Shown: piece by piece, positions 6,911 to 13,954 of the stretch
How positions within the stretch are numbered: position 1 is the stretch's first letter
Layout: each line of letters opens with the position of its first letter
Assembly (NCBI GenBank): GCA_964603655.1
Contig: CAZRVZ010000033.1
Location: forward strand, 1-14,240
Source of the DNA: JACPWY01 sp964603655
GTDB lineage: Bacteria > Bdellovibrionota > FAC87 > UBA2466
Length of the DNA stretch: 14,240 bases
Direction: 5' to 3'
The notes under the pieces: generated by a model
What the model saw: the letters and a program-made list of their open reading frames with translations, nothing else
Told to the model about the DNA's origin: nothing
Database searches by the model: none
Translations under genes and position numbers: made by a program

Positions 6911-7201
6911 ATGGCAAAAGGTAAACTGGGAATCGTAGGTGCGTTCACCCTGGGTTTTGGGCTGGGAGCCGCTGCTTCAAAATGGTGGCCGGTCATCCGA
7001 GAGAAAGCGGGACCGTTGGGGAAGGAGCTTCTCGCAAAAGGTATGGATGTGGCAGACAAGGCCAAGGATGTTTTCTGGGAGAAGAGCGAAAAGTTCGCTG
7101 ATGTGATAGCCGAAATTAAAGAGGAGCAGGAGGACGAGGTCAAAGATAAGGCGAAGGGAAAAAAGAGGCCCAAGCTTGAACCCGTCGATAGTGATGCTTG
7201 A
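6911..7201 (+). CDS. Small membrane protein, DUF5132/PacL (YtxH)-like
   Basis: This 96-residue protein has one N-terminal Gly/Ala-rich membrane segment (about residues 6-24, with GxxxG-like spacing) followed by a WWPVIREKAG junction and a long Lys/Glu/Ala amphipathic helix (about 30-85). The ribosome binding site AAGGAGGT (6895-6902) is a full match and suggests strong translation. The plan of one membrane anchor plus a charged helix next to a metal P-type ATPase is that of DUF5132 proteins and of the mycobacterial PacL (DUF1490) scaffolds that cluster metal ATPases. Unlike PacL1 it has no His/Asp metal-binding tail. A role as ATPase-associated scaffold is inferred from layout and neighbours. 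Confidence 0.75.
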   Translation: MAKGKLGIVGAFTLGFGLGAAASKWWPVIREKAGPLGKELLAKGMDVADKAKDVFWEKSEKFADVIAEIKEEQEDEVKDKAKGKKRPKLEPVDSDA

Positions 7202-7207
7202 AGCGCC

Positions 7208-7705
7208 GTGAACACAGTACGCAGTGCTAGCGAAATAGTTATTTTAAGGAGATTTCCGGGATACCTGCGCCTTCACATTCCACCTCTCATCTATACCGGC
7301 AAGGCGGCATACCTCTTGGAAAAGGCGCTCCTAGCGATGGATGGTATACGAAAAGTCTCGATTCAAAAGCAGCTTGGCAAGCTTTCCATCCACTTCGACG
7401 AAGTGTTGACTCAAGAACGTGCGGTTCTATTGGTTGTCAATGAAGTGGCTACACCTTTACTTCGTGGCGATGAGCAGCCTCTGTACGAGAAAACCCTCGC
7501 AGAGGTGGAAAACGTGGAGCGAAAACTCATAGCCAGAAAAGTGGTGGTCGCCGCCATTTTGGCCTATCTGCTCAAGGTCCATTGGCGCCTTCTTAGCCGC
7601 AAATGGATACAGGATCCGGTTGTTCACTGGCCCAAACTCGTCAGTATCGCGGCCATCCTTTATATTCATCGTAAACATATAAAAGGGGCGGTTACCATTG
7701 CATAA
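7208..7705 (+). CDS. HMA_2-like domain membrane protein
   Basis: This 165-residue protein starts at GTG 7208, six bases after the previous stop, with only a weak ribosome binding site. Residues about 9-85 carry the pattern RRFPGYLRLHIPPL, a helix, then GIRKVSIQKQLGKLSIHFDE, which matches the ferredoxin-fold HMA_2 type: PGxxRxxxP followed by the V-x-V...G-x-L-x-I-x-F strand pair, without the CxxC of true HMA domains. Two membrane segments follow (about 107-125 and 141-158). HMA_2 proteins commonly sit beside metal P-type ATPases. It overlaps the CopA start by eight bases. A docking or regulatory partner of the ATPase is the best guess; metal binding is doubtful given no Cys pair. Confidence 0.75.
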   Translation: MNTVRSASEIVILRRFPGYLRLHIPPLIYTGKAAYLLEKALLAMDGIRKVSIQKQLGKLSIHFDEVLTQERAVLLVVNEVATPLLRGDEQPLYEKTLAEVENVERKLIARKVVVAAILAYLLKVHWRLLSRKWIQDPVVHWPKLVSIAAILYIHRKHIKGAVTIA

Positions 7706-10550
7706 CTCGTCAAAAACAAAGCGACCTCACTTTGAAATTCGCCACGAACTCACCCGACGAATTCGATTTTGTGTGCCGTTGATCCGTAACAATTTCGTTA
7801 AGGCACAGCTTCTGAGATCAATTCTGGCGAAAACTAAGGTGTTTTCGATGGTTGACGTGGCCCCGCACACGGGCAGTGTGGTCATTCATTTCAACCCTAA
7901 AACCATTCACAGATATTGCGTTATCGAAAGATTGGGCCAGGCAGTTCTCCGGTTGAAAGTAAACGGTAAGGTGATCAGGCTCTTTCAAAATCAAATGGAA
8001 GCCCAAGCTCTCAGTGCATTAGCGGAGAATGTGGTGCAGAAAGAAATGATCCCTGGCGAGGTGACGATTTCCATTGAGGGAATGACCTGCGCGAGTTGCG
8101 CTCAGCGGATCGAGAAAAAATTGAAGGCGCTCTCCGGAGTGGAATCGGTAGCGGTTAACTTCGCAACCAAGAAGGCCCTGGTAAAAGGTCATGTTACCTT
8201 TGTCGAAATTTTAGCAGCCATTGAGATGGCCGGATATAAAGCGTTGAAGCCGGAGACTTGGGAAGGTCGCTCGCAGTCTAAAGAACTGCTGTTAAAAGTC
8301 GAGGGGATGACCTGTAGCAGTTGTGCGAGAAGAGTTGAAGCCGCCTTGAGAAAGGTCAAGGGCGTCACCGAAGCTTCTGTGAATTTTGCCTCGGAGAAAG
8401 CGATCGTTTCAGGCACCGCTTCGTTTGACACGCTCCAAAATGAGGTTAAGGCCGCAGGATATCAAGTATCACTTATTGGAACGAAGGGTTCCCAATACAC
8501 GGAGCTCATTCAGAAGGAGAAGGAGAAACTACGGCGGCTCAAAAGAAAGCTTATCTTATCCGCGATACTCAGCACACCGATCGCTGCGATTTCCATGTTC
8601 ATGCTGATGTTTCCAGGGCACGGAGTTGTCCAGCTCCTCTTGACGATTCCTGTGATGTGGGCGGGAAGAGATTTCTTTAAAGTAGCATGGAAGCTTGCAA
8701 AGATTCGTGCGGCGAACATGGACACTCTGATAGCGATAGGCACCGGTTCGGCGTTTGCTTATAGTATTTTTGAACTCTTTTCTGGGGCGGATCACTTCTA
8801 CTTTGAGGTCGCGGCTCTCATCATTACGCTCATCCTTCTGGGAAAATACTTGGAAGAGAAGGCCAAGGGTCAGGCCAATGATGCCATTCGAAAATTGATG
8901 AATCTTCAGCCCAAAATGGCCCGTGTAGTCCGAGATGGTAATGAGATAGAACTTCCCGCGTCAGAACTTATTGTAGGCGATATCATCGTCGTTCGACCCG
9001 GAGAAAGCATTCCAGTGGATGGCCGAGTGGTTGAGGGGTTGAGCACCGTTAATGAAGCAATGATTACGGGTGAGAGTATTCCCGTCAATAAGACGGTGGG
9101 TGACTCTGTTATCGGCGCCACATTGAATATGAATGGCCGAATCTTGGTGCAAGCCGAGAAGGTGGGTGCCGATACCATGCTTGCCAAGATCATTCGAATG
9201 GTGGAGGACGCACAAGGGTCGAAAGCTCCCATTCAAAGACTTGCCGATGTTGTCAGCGGAAAATTCGTTCCCGCCGTTCTGGTGATTGCCGGAGCAACTT
9301 TCGCGGGGTGGCTTTTCACGGGGAGCACATTCGTGGCGGCGATGCTCCCAACAGTAGCAGTACTGGTGATCGCCTGTCCGTGCGCCTTGGGTCTGGCCAC
9401 TCCGACCGCGATTATGGCCGGTACTGGAAAAGCCGCCGAGCACGGGATACTTATCAAGAACGCTGAGAGCCTGGAACTTGCTCACAAGATAAATGTTCTC
9501 ATCTTCGATAAAACCGGAACATTAACTCGAGGCACTCCAGAGGTCACCGATATTGTCAATTTGGGGAGTCTAAGTGAAGAGCATCTCATGTCACTCATTG
9601 CGTCGGCAGAGCGCTACTCCGAGCACCCGTTGGGTGACGCCATCGTACGGTACGCTAAGAATAAGGGCTATCATTTCCAGGAAACTTTAGATTTCGACAG
9701 CGTCACCGGACAAGGGGTTATTGCCAAAATAAACAACATCTCTATCGTGGTTGGAAATCCCAAACTCGTGAATAGCCATGCTCGCGATTTGGCGAGCCAT
9801 CAAGAGAAGGCCTTAGAACTTCAGAAGAAGGGAAAGACCGCAGTTTATGCCGCAATTGACGGAGAGCTTGCCGCCATCATCGGCATCGCTGACACGCTTA
9901 AGGAGAGCTCGAAGCTTGCTATCAAAAAGTTAGCTGGAATGGGAATAAAGCTTGTCATGGCAACCGGTGACAACCCTACCACCGCAAGGGCGATTGCCGA
10001 TCAGTTGGGAATCCAGCATGTGCTCGCGGAAAGTTCTCCGGAAGCCAAGGCCGACGAGGTTGCGAGATTGCAAAAGGCCGGAATGATTGTGGGGATGGTG
10101 GGTGACGGGATCAACGATGCGCCGGCGCTTGCTCGAGCGGACGTCAGTTTTGCCATCGGAACGGGAACGGATATCGCCATGGAGGCTGCCGCAGTTACCT
10201 TAATTAAGGGCGATATCATGAAGGTGGCCGATAGCATTGACCTGAGCCGACAGACGCTCAAAGTAATAAAACAGAATCTTTTTTGGGCTTTTCTGTATAA
10301 CGCGCTTGGCATACCTGTCGCCGCTCTTGGGCTTCTCAGCCCCATGATAGCCAGTGGTGCCATGGCATTTAGTTCCGTTTCCGTGGTAACGAATGCACTT
10401 CGATTGAAAAGATATGAACCCTTTGGTCACGAGACCGGAAAGGGAAAGCGCGGATATATGGATTTCTTTGATATCGAGAGGTTTGGGTTCTTAAGAATGA
10501 ATAGTAAGAGATTGAAAACTGATGATGGAAAACCGACTCATTCCCTCTGA
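7698..10550 (+). CDS. copA: Cu+-exporting P1B-1-type ATPase with extended N terminus
   Basis: This 950-residue copper ATPase pumps Cu+ out of the cytoplasm using ATP. TTG 7698 is taken as start (AAGGGG at 7682-7687; no other start precedes the first domain), overlapping the upstream gene by eight bases. Order: HMA_2-like domain lacking CxxC (about 10-95); HMA with GMTCASC (C131, C134); HMA with GMTCSSC (C206, C209); membrane helices; actuator loop TGE (457-459); CPC (560-562) in helix 6; DKTGT with phosphorylated D604; HP (643-644); GDGIND (802-807); Y867-N868; and M889-x-x-S892-S893. CPC, YN and MxxSS together are the P1B-1 Cu+/Ag+ signature. It is longer than the usual two-HMA CopA because of the extra N-terminal domain and a basic C-terminal tail of about 45 residues. 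The following gene starts inside it. Confidence 0.97.
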   Translation: MHNSSKTKRPHFEIRHELTRRIRFCVPLIRNNFVKAQLLRSILAKTKVFSMVDVAPHTGSVVIHFNPKTIHRYCVIERLGQAVLRLKVNGKVIRLFQNQMEAQALSALAENVVQKEMIPGEVTISIEGMTCASCAQRIEKKLKALSGVESVAVNFATKKALVKGHVTFVEILAAIEMAGYKALKPETWEGRSQSKELLLKVEGMTCSSCARRVEAALRKVKGVTEASVNFASEKAIVSGTASFDTLQNEVKAAGYQVSLIGTKGSQYTELIQKEKEKLRRLKRKLILSAILSTPIAAISMFMLMFPGHGVVQLLLTIPVMWAGRDFFKVAWKLAKIRAANMDTLIAIGTGSAFAYSIFELFSGADHFYFEVAALIITLILLGKYLEEKAKGQANDAIRKLMNLQPKMARVVRDGNEIELPASELIVGDIIVVRPGESIPVDGRVVEGLSTVNEAMITGESIPVNKTVGDSVIGATLNMNGRILVQAEKVGADTMLAKIIRMVEDAQGSKAPIQRLADVVSGKFVPAVLVIAGATFAGWLFTGSTFVAAMLPTVAVLVIACPCALGLATPTAIMAGTGKAAEHGILIKNAESLELAHKINVLIFDKTGTLTRGTPEVTDIVNLGSLSEEHLMSLIASAERYSEHPLGDAIVRYAKNKGYHFQETLDFDSVTGQGVIAKINNISIVVGNPKLVNSHARDLASHQEKALELQKKGKTAVYAAIDGELAAIIGIADTLKESSKLAIKKLAGMGIKLVMATGDNPTTARAIADQLGIQHVLAESSPEAKADEVARLQKAGMIVGMVGDGINDAPALARADVSFAIGTGTDIAMEAAAVTLIKGDIMKVADSIDLSRQTLKVIKQNLFWAFLYNALGIPVAALGLLSPMIASGAMAFSSVSVVTNALRLKRYEPFGHETGKGKRGYMDFFDIERFGFLRMNSKRLKTDDGKPTHSL

Positions 10551-11442
10551 TCCAAAAACGAAACAGATCGTGTTTTTCCTCTTTCACGGAACGACTGTGG
10601 TCCTTGTTGTTTCGAGTATTTGGCTCTCTTTTCTCCTCAGGAATGAGAACCGATTTGATCTTGTGATGATACAGCTATTTATTTATGGGACTTTATCCAG
10701 CCTTATAGGGGCGAAGGCAGGCGGCTACTTAGGCGCGATTATTGAGGAGGATGCCTGCTCGCGATTTGATATGGGGGTGCTTTCCGCCATGGGGTCTTTC
10801 GTGGGGGCTACCATCTTCACACTTATCGGGACCGCGCTGGCGGGACTTTATTTGTTGTATCCCATTCACTGGATCTCTTGGGTTTTGGGGGGATGTTTGA
10901 TCGTCTTTGTTAACTGCTGCCTTCAGAAACGGATCTTGATTCACCGTCTGTCACCTATTGATTGCTGTGGAAACCGGCTCGGCATTGACGGCAAACCTAT
11001 TTTAAACCAGCCCATGAAAATGAAAAACAAGCTCGCTATTGTTCTAGTGGTTACGTTGTTGATCGAAGTGCTCTTAACACTTCTAATGGTGATGATCATG
11101 AGGCGGGATCTCGCCAATAATTCTATGCTAGGTGGCATGATGTATGGGATGGGCGGCGGCATGTTGGGTGGAATGGTCGGGGGCTGGCTCGCTGGTCTCT
11201 TAGATGAACACACAGGCGAGCCGGAGCACGACAATCCCATCATGGTCTGTGCCATGGCATTGATGGCAGGAATGATGGGGGCGATGCCGGCCGCCATGAT
11301 TGGGGGGATGATGGCCTTGATGGGTGCGCTAACTATTATTCCGACCGTTCTCTCGGGCATGGCTCTATTTTTTCTTTGTTATTTCTGGATGTTCAAGCCG
11401 GAGTTCAACCTTCAATGGACCTCTCGGAAAGGGAAAATATGA
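10522..11442 (+). CDS. Met/Gly-rich polytopic membrane protein of unknown family
   Basis: This 306-residue protein is not recognised. ATG 10522 (or the adjacent ATG 10525) lies inside the end of copA, a 29-base overlap with weak ribosome binding sequence. It has seven or so membrane segments in two halves joined by a basic loop. The halves look related: GGYLGAIIEED (67-77) aligns without gaps with GGWLAGLLDEH (220-230), each followed by a Gly/Met-rich helix. The second half is exceptionally Met-rich (repeated GGM/GMM in 205-270). Cys pairs C132-C133 and C148-C149 flank the central loop, with C79 and C125 nearby. Its position after copA and its many Met and Cys residues suggest a Cu+-handling membrane partner; this is inference. 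The last bases overlap the next ATG as ATGA. Confidence 0.85.
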   Translation: MMENRLIPSDPKTKQIVFFLFHGTTVVLVVSSIWLSFLLRNENRFDLVMIQLFIYGTLSSLIGAKAGGYLGAIIEEDACSRFDMGVLSAMGSFVGATIFTLIGTALAGLYLLYPIHWISWVLGGCLIVFVNCCLQKRILIHRLSPIDCCGNRLGIDGKPILNQPMKMKNKLAIVLVVTLLIEVLLTLLMVMIMRRDLANNSMLGGMMYGMGGGMLGGMVGGWLAGLLDEHTGEPEHDNPIMVCAMALMAGMMGAMPAAMIGGMMALMGALTIIPTVLSGMALFFLCYFWMFKPEFNLQWTSRKGKI

Positions 11443-11558
11443 AAAAGTGGTTAGCTCTAATCCTCCTGGGAATAGGTGCCGGAGCGCTTTACGGGATTGT
11501 TCAGCAAAGAAGTCTGGAGAGAATTAATCGGCGAGTGCCAGTGGTGAAGGAAGAATAG
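11439..11558 (+). CDS. 39-residue single-pass membrane peptide
   Basis: The tiny gene starts at ATG 11439 within the stop of the preceding gene (ATGA) with AAAGGG (11428-11433) upstream, and its TAG overlaps the next GTG by one base. The product begins MKKW, has one hydrophobic Gly/Ala/Leu segment (residues about 4-20), then a basic, polar tail ending VVKEE. It has no Cys or His. The tight coupling on both sides argues that it is translated. A small regulatory or assembly subunit for one of the neighbouring membrane proteins is plausible but unproven. A longer TTG-started frame from 11376 would overlap the upstream gene and is less likely. Confidence 0.65.
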   Translation: MKKWLALILLGIGAGALYGIVQQRSLERINRRVPVVKEE

Positions 11559-12094
11559 TGCTTCGTTACACTCAAGACATCCACACCGTGTTAAGCCGGC
11601 TCAGGGACCATTCCTTGCTCCAAATCGATAGCACCTGTGCCAGAAAATTTGATATCTCATGCGATGACGATGTGGCCCTCTCATTTTTACACAAGGTCAC
11701 ATCTTATGCCCCGCTGACCGACGAAATCCACAATCGCCTCACTGTAGTCGCGAATACAGAGCCCAATAAGGATCATCCTTCCTGGCTTGGAACTCAAAAC
11801 GGATACGAGATTCATTTCTATTACCCCGCTTTCCGCAATGCACACACACTCGCATTTACATTCTTCCATGAATACGCTCACTGGATTGGGCAACATTTAT
11901 TAGCGAAAGCAACGTGGGATCTTTATCTTGAAATAACGGCGGGCCTTGATAGCTCTCTTGTCTGGGAGAGCTTTGCGAATGACTTTGCTTGGTTTTGCAC
12001 CAATCGTGATTATCTATCATTGGTGCGCCCAGCGGTGAGCTCTTTTTTTGGTGAGAGATTGGAACTGATGGATCGGGGGAAGAATGGCAAATAA
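11558..12094 (+). CDS. ImmA/IrrE-like metallopeptidase-domain protein
   Basis: This 178-residue cytoplasmic protein starts at GTG 11558 with AAGGA at 11547-11551 and a one-base overlap with the previous stop. It has the HExxH zinc-protease motif H104-E-Y-A-H108 after FTFF, and about 29 residues later W-E137-S-F-A-N-D-F-A, which fits the ExxANxFA glutamate motif of ImmA/IrrE (DUF955) metallopeptidases. There is no signal peptide and no helix-turn-helix domain. In known cases such proteases cut a repressor in response to stress. Here it sits in the middle of a copper operon between membrane proteins, so a target such as the operon repressor or a misfolded metalloprotein is conceivable. The motif match is seen; the role is inferred. 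Confidence 0.75.
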   Translation: MLRYTQDIHTVLSRLRDHSLLQIDSTCARKFDISCDDDVALSFLHKVTSYAPLTDEIHNRLTVVANTEPNKDHPSWLGTQNGYEIHFYYPAFRNAHTLAFTFFHEYAHWIGQHLLAKATWDLYLEITAGLDSSLVWESFANDFAWFCTNRDYLSLVRPAVSSFFGERLELMDRGKNGK

Positions 12095-12542
12095 AGCGTT
12101 GATTAAGAGCAGTATGATGGGGGCATGCCTGTCCATGATTATCGGTTGTGGGGTCAGGGACCGCGCGCCAACGAACGGTATTGTATCTCCTGTGGCCTCC
12201 GGCAATCTTCCGGCCGGGGTATGGACCACGAAAGAGAAAAAATTTCTGGTACGGCCCTCCACGGCTGGATTTGGGGTGGGTGAGCAAACGGTTGTTTACA
12301 AAATAGTAACGAGCCAAATTGACGTGGTCACCTCTTCCGATTTTTCGATAGAGGTGAAATATGGAATGCCGGCGATGCCACAAATGCCCGTGACACCTGT
12401 GAAGATTGATTTTACAAAACCGGGAGAAATTCAGGTCGTTTACGATATTTCAATGGGGGGTGACTGGGAGTGCAATATCCTTTTTTTAAAAAACGGCGCC
12501 GAAATAGATAGGCTCACCTACTCATTCAATGTCCCTGATTAA
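12084..12542 (+). CDS. YtkA-like lipoprotein
   Basis: This 152-residue protein starts at ATG 12084 (GGGGGA at 12075-12080), overlapping the protease gene by eleven bases. Residues 1-22 form a lipoprotein signal ending in the lipobox M-I-I-G-C22, so it is probably membrane-anchored in the periplasm. The C-terminal part (about 75-152) has the beta-sandwich pattern of YtkA-like/FixH-type domains: a Met-Pro run G-M95-P-A-M98-P-Q-M101-P, then KPGEIQVVYDISMGGDWECN and a final FNV strand. The Met cluster could bind Cu+. Such domains are common in copper-related periplasmic proteins. It is followed with a 14-base overlap by an outer-membrane protein. Confidence 0.75.
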   Translation: MANKALIKSSMMGACLSMIIGCGVRDRAPTNGIVSPVASGNLPAGVWTTKEKKFLVRPSTAGFGVGEQTVVYKIVTSQIDVVTSSDFSIEVKYGMPAMPQMPVTPVKIDFTKPGEIQVVYDISMGGDWECNILFLKNGAEIDRLTYSFNVPD

Positions 12543-13449
12543 TCCAATGCGATTCACGATGATCCTGATTTTATTTGTTCCACAGTTTGCCTTGGGGGGG
12601 GCCTGCTGCCTGGACGGCGGGCCGAAGAGCTTTATTCAACTCAAGGATCTGGAATCCTACCAGGTTGGGGTCTCGACATCATTGCGTGACACCTATGGTC
12701 GATACGATGCATACGGGGCTTTGATTCGTGCGGAGAAATTTCAGACCCATACGCTCTCTTTGGGAGCGGGGATGAAAATACTCGATGGACTTGATGGCAC
12801 ATTGACTCTGCCACTGGTCTATCAGGTCAAAGGAACCGGAAGCGGCGATAGGGAACGGGCAGATATGGGTGATAGTGTAGTGGGCGGCCGTTGGCTTCTT
12901 TTAAGAAGTCTATTTCGCGATGAATGGTACCCGTCGATCTATTTCACGGCGGGTCTAAAGATGCCCACGGGCAGCGTTGAGAGTCTGTCTGATGGGGTGC
13001 TGCAGCCGGGCACCGGAAACGGAGTTTGGGAGCCGCATGCAGGCTTTGCATTTCAGAAAGATTATCACTGGGCGGTTCTTGGATTGAGCGCTACTTATAC
13101 GAACCGACTTCAACGTTCGGTCTCCTCATCGATTTCTGAGGCGCCCAGTACGGTTAAGGAGGGCGATCGCATCGATTTACTTGAATCGGCCACGTTGCCG
13201 CTCTCCCCTAGACTGAGCCTCTCCTTCGGTTCCGCGCAATCTTGGGAGTTGGGGCGTGAGATCGATGGTAAAGGTGTTGCGGATTCATCGACGCGCGTGG
13301 TGAGCGCGTTTGTAACGTCCCAATATTTCCTATCTCGGTTTTGGTCGATATCTGCTGGTTGGGACTTCGCGATTCCGATTGAAAAACTCGGCGTTAATAG
13401 CCCGGCTAACCGGACGTTAACGGTCATGACGAGCTATGCGTTTTTTTAA
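12529..13449 (+). CDS. Putative outer-membrane beta-barrel protein
   Basis: This 306-residue protein begins at ATG 12529 or at ATG 12547; the second gives a neater signal peptide (MRFTMILILFVPQFALG) just after the upstream stop, and neither has a clear ribosome binding site. The mature N terminus reads GACCLDGG, a Cys pair right after cleavage. The rest alternates hydrophobic and polar residues with many aromatic/Gly turns and ends in SYAFF, the C-terminal Phe typical of barrels inserted by BAM. No Pfam family is recognised with certainty; it resembles porin-like proteins of the MetA/transporter type found near copper genes. An eight-G tract (12594-12601) lies in its signal-peptide region. 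Translationally coupled on both sides. Confidence 0.75.
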   Translation: MSLINPMRFTMILILFVPQFALGGACCLDGGPKSFIQLKDLESYQVGVSTSLRDTYGRYDAYGALIRAEKFQTHTLSLGAGMKILDGLDGTLTLPLVYQVKGTGSGDRERADMGDSVVGGRWLLLRSLFRDEWYPSIYFTAGLKMPTGSVESLSDGVLQPGTGNGVWEPHAGFAFQKDYHWAVLGLSATYTNRLQRSVSSSISEAPSTVKEGDRIDLLESATLPLSPRLSLSFGSAQSWELGREIDGKGVADSSTRVVSAFVTSQYFLSRFWSISAGWDFAIPIEKLGVNSPANRTLTVMTSYAFF

Positions 13450-13954
13450 ACAAATATTATTGTACCTTCCGGCGTGCCTAGCGCTCAATTCTTGTCGCAA
13501 TCCGCTCATAAGTCATCTCGATACTCTGAAAAGGAGCCCATCAATTCTAGCGGCCACTCCTTTTGACTGCAGTTTAACGTACGGCAAGGTCTTCACATCT
13601 TATGAATCCATTCGAGCTACTTTGGCCACAGATAATTTGGAAGGACTGGGCGCAATGAAAAGCGTTTTGGCTATCGATCTGAAAGAGGCGCAAAAAGTGG
13701 CAAATGCTTCCGACAAAACAATTCTTGAGAAGGCACTCGATGCGCTTCTAAGACCGTCTTATGATAATCGGAATGTCTTTTCCAGAGTAAGTGAACAGGT
13801 GGTGGAGCTTTATAAGAGATCAGGGTCTCATTCGCTCGACCTTTACTACTGTCCGATGGCCAAGGGATATGCGTATTGGCTTCAGCCGAAAGGGGAGCCA
13901 ATTGGGAACCCCTACATGGGGTCGAAAATGGTGAGCTGTGGTGCGAAAATCTAG
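13436..13954 (+). CDS. DUF3347-domain exported protein
   Basis: This 172-residue protein starts at ATG 13436, overlapping the barrel gene by 14 bases. Residues 1-20 are a signal sequence ending LNSC20, a plausible but imperfect lipobox. The mature part is helical and ends with the DUF3347 signature: Y-Y-C139-P-M-A...Y-W-L-Q...I-G-N-P-Y-M-G-S-K-M-V-S-C168-G. This domain is often fused to the C terminus of CusB-type adaptors or found in copper-related periplasmic proteins; the C-P-M and M-x-x-C pair are likely metal ligands. Here it is free-standing and is the last gene of the operon. Its TAG lies in the same CTAG as the stop of the opposing gene. Confidence 0.85.
   Translation: MRFFKQILLYLPACLALNSCRNPLISHLDTLKRSPSILAATPFDCSLTYGKVFTSYESIRATLATDNLEGLGAMKSVLAIDLKEAQKVANASDKTILEKALDALLRPSYDNRNVFSRVSEQVVELYKRSGSHSLDLYYCPMAKGYAYWLQPKGEPIGNPYMGSKMVSCGAKI

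Noticed and set aside
8386..8607. Open frames antisense to or out of frame within copA and the pump gene
   Set aside because: They are shadows of strongly conserved coding sequence, with Arg- or Ser-rich low-quality translations.
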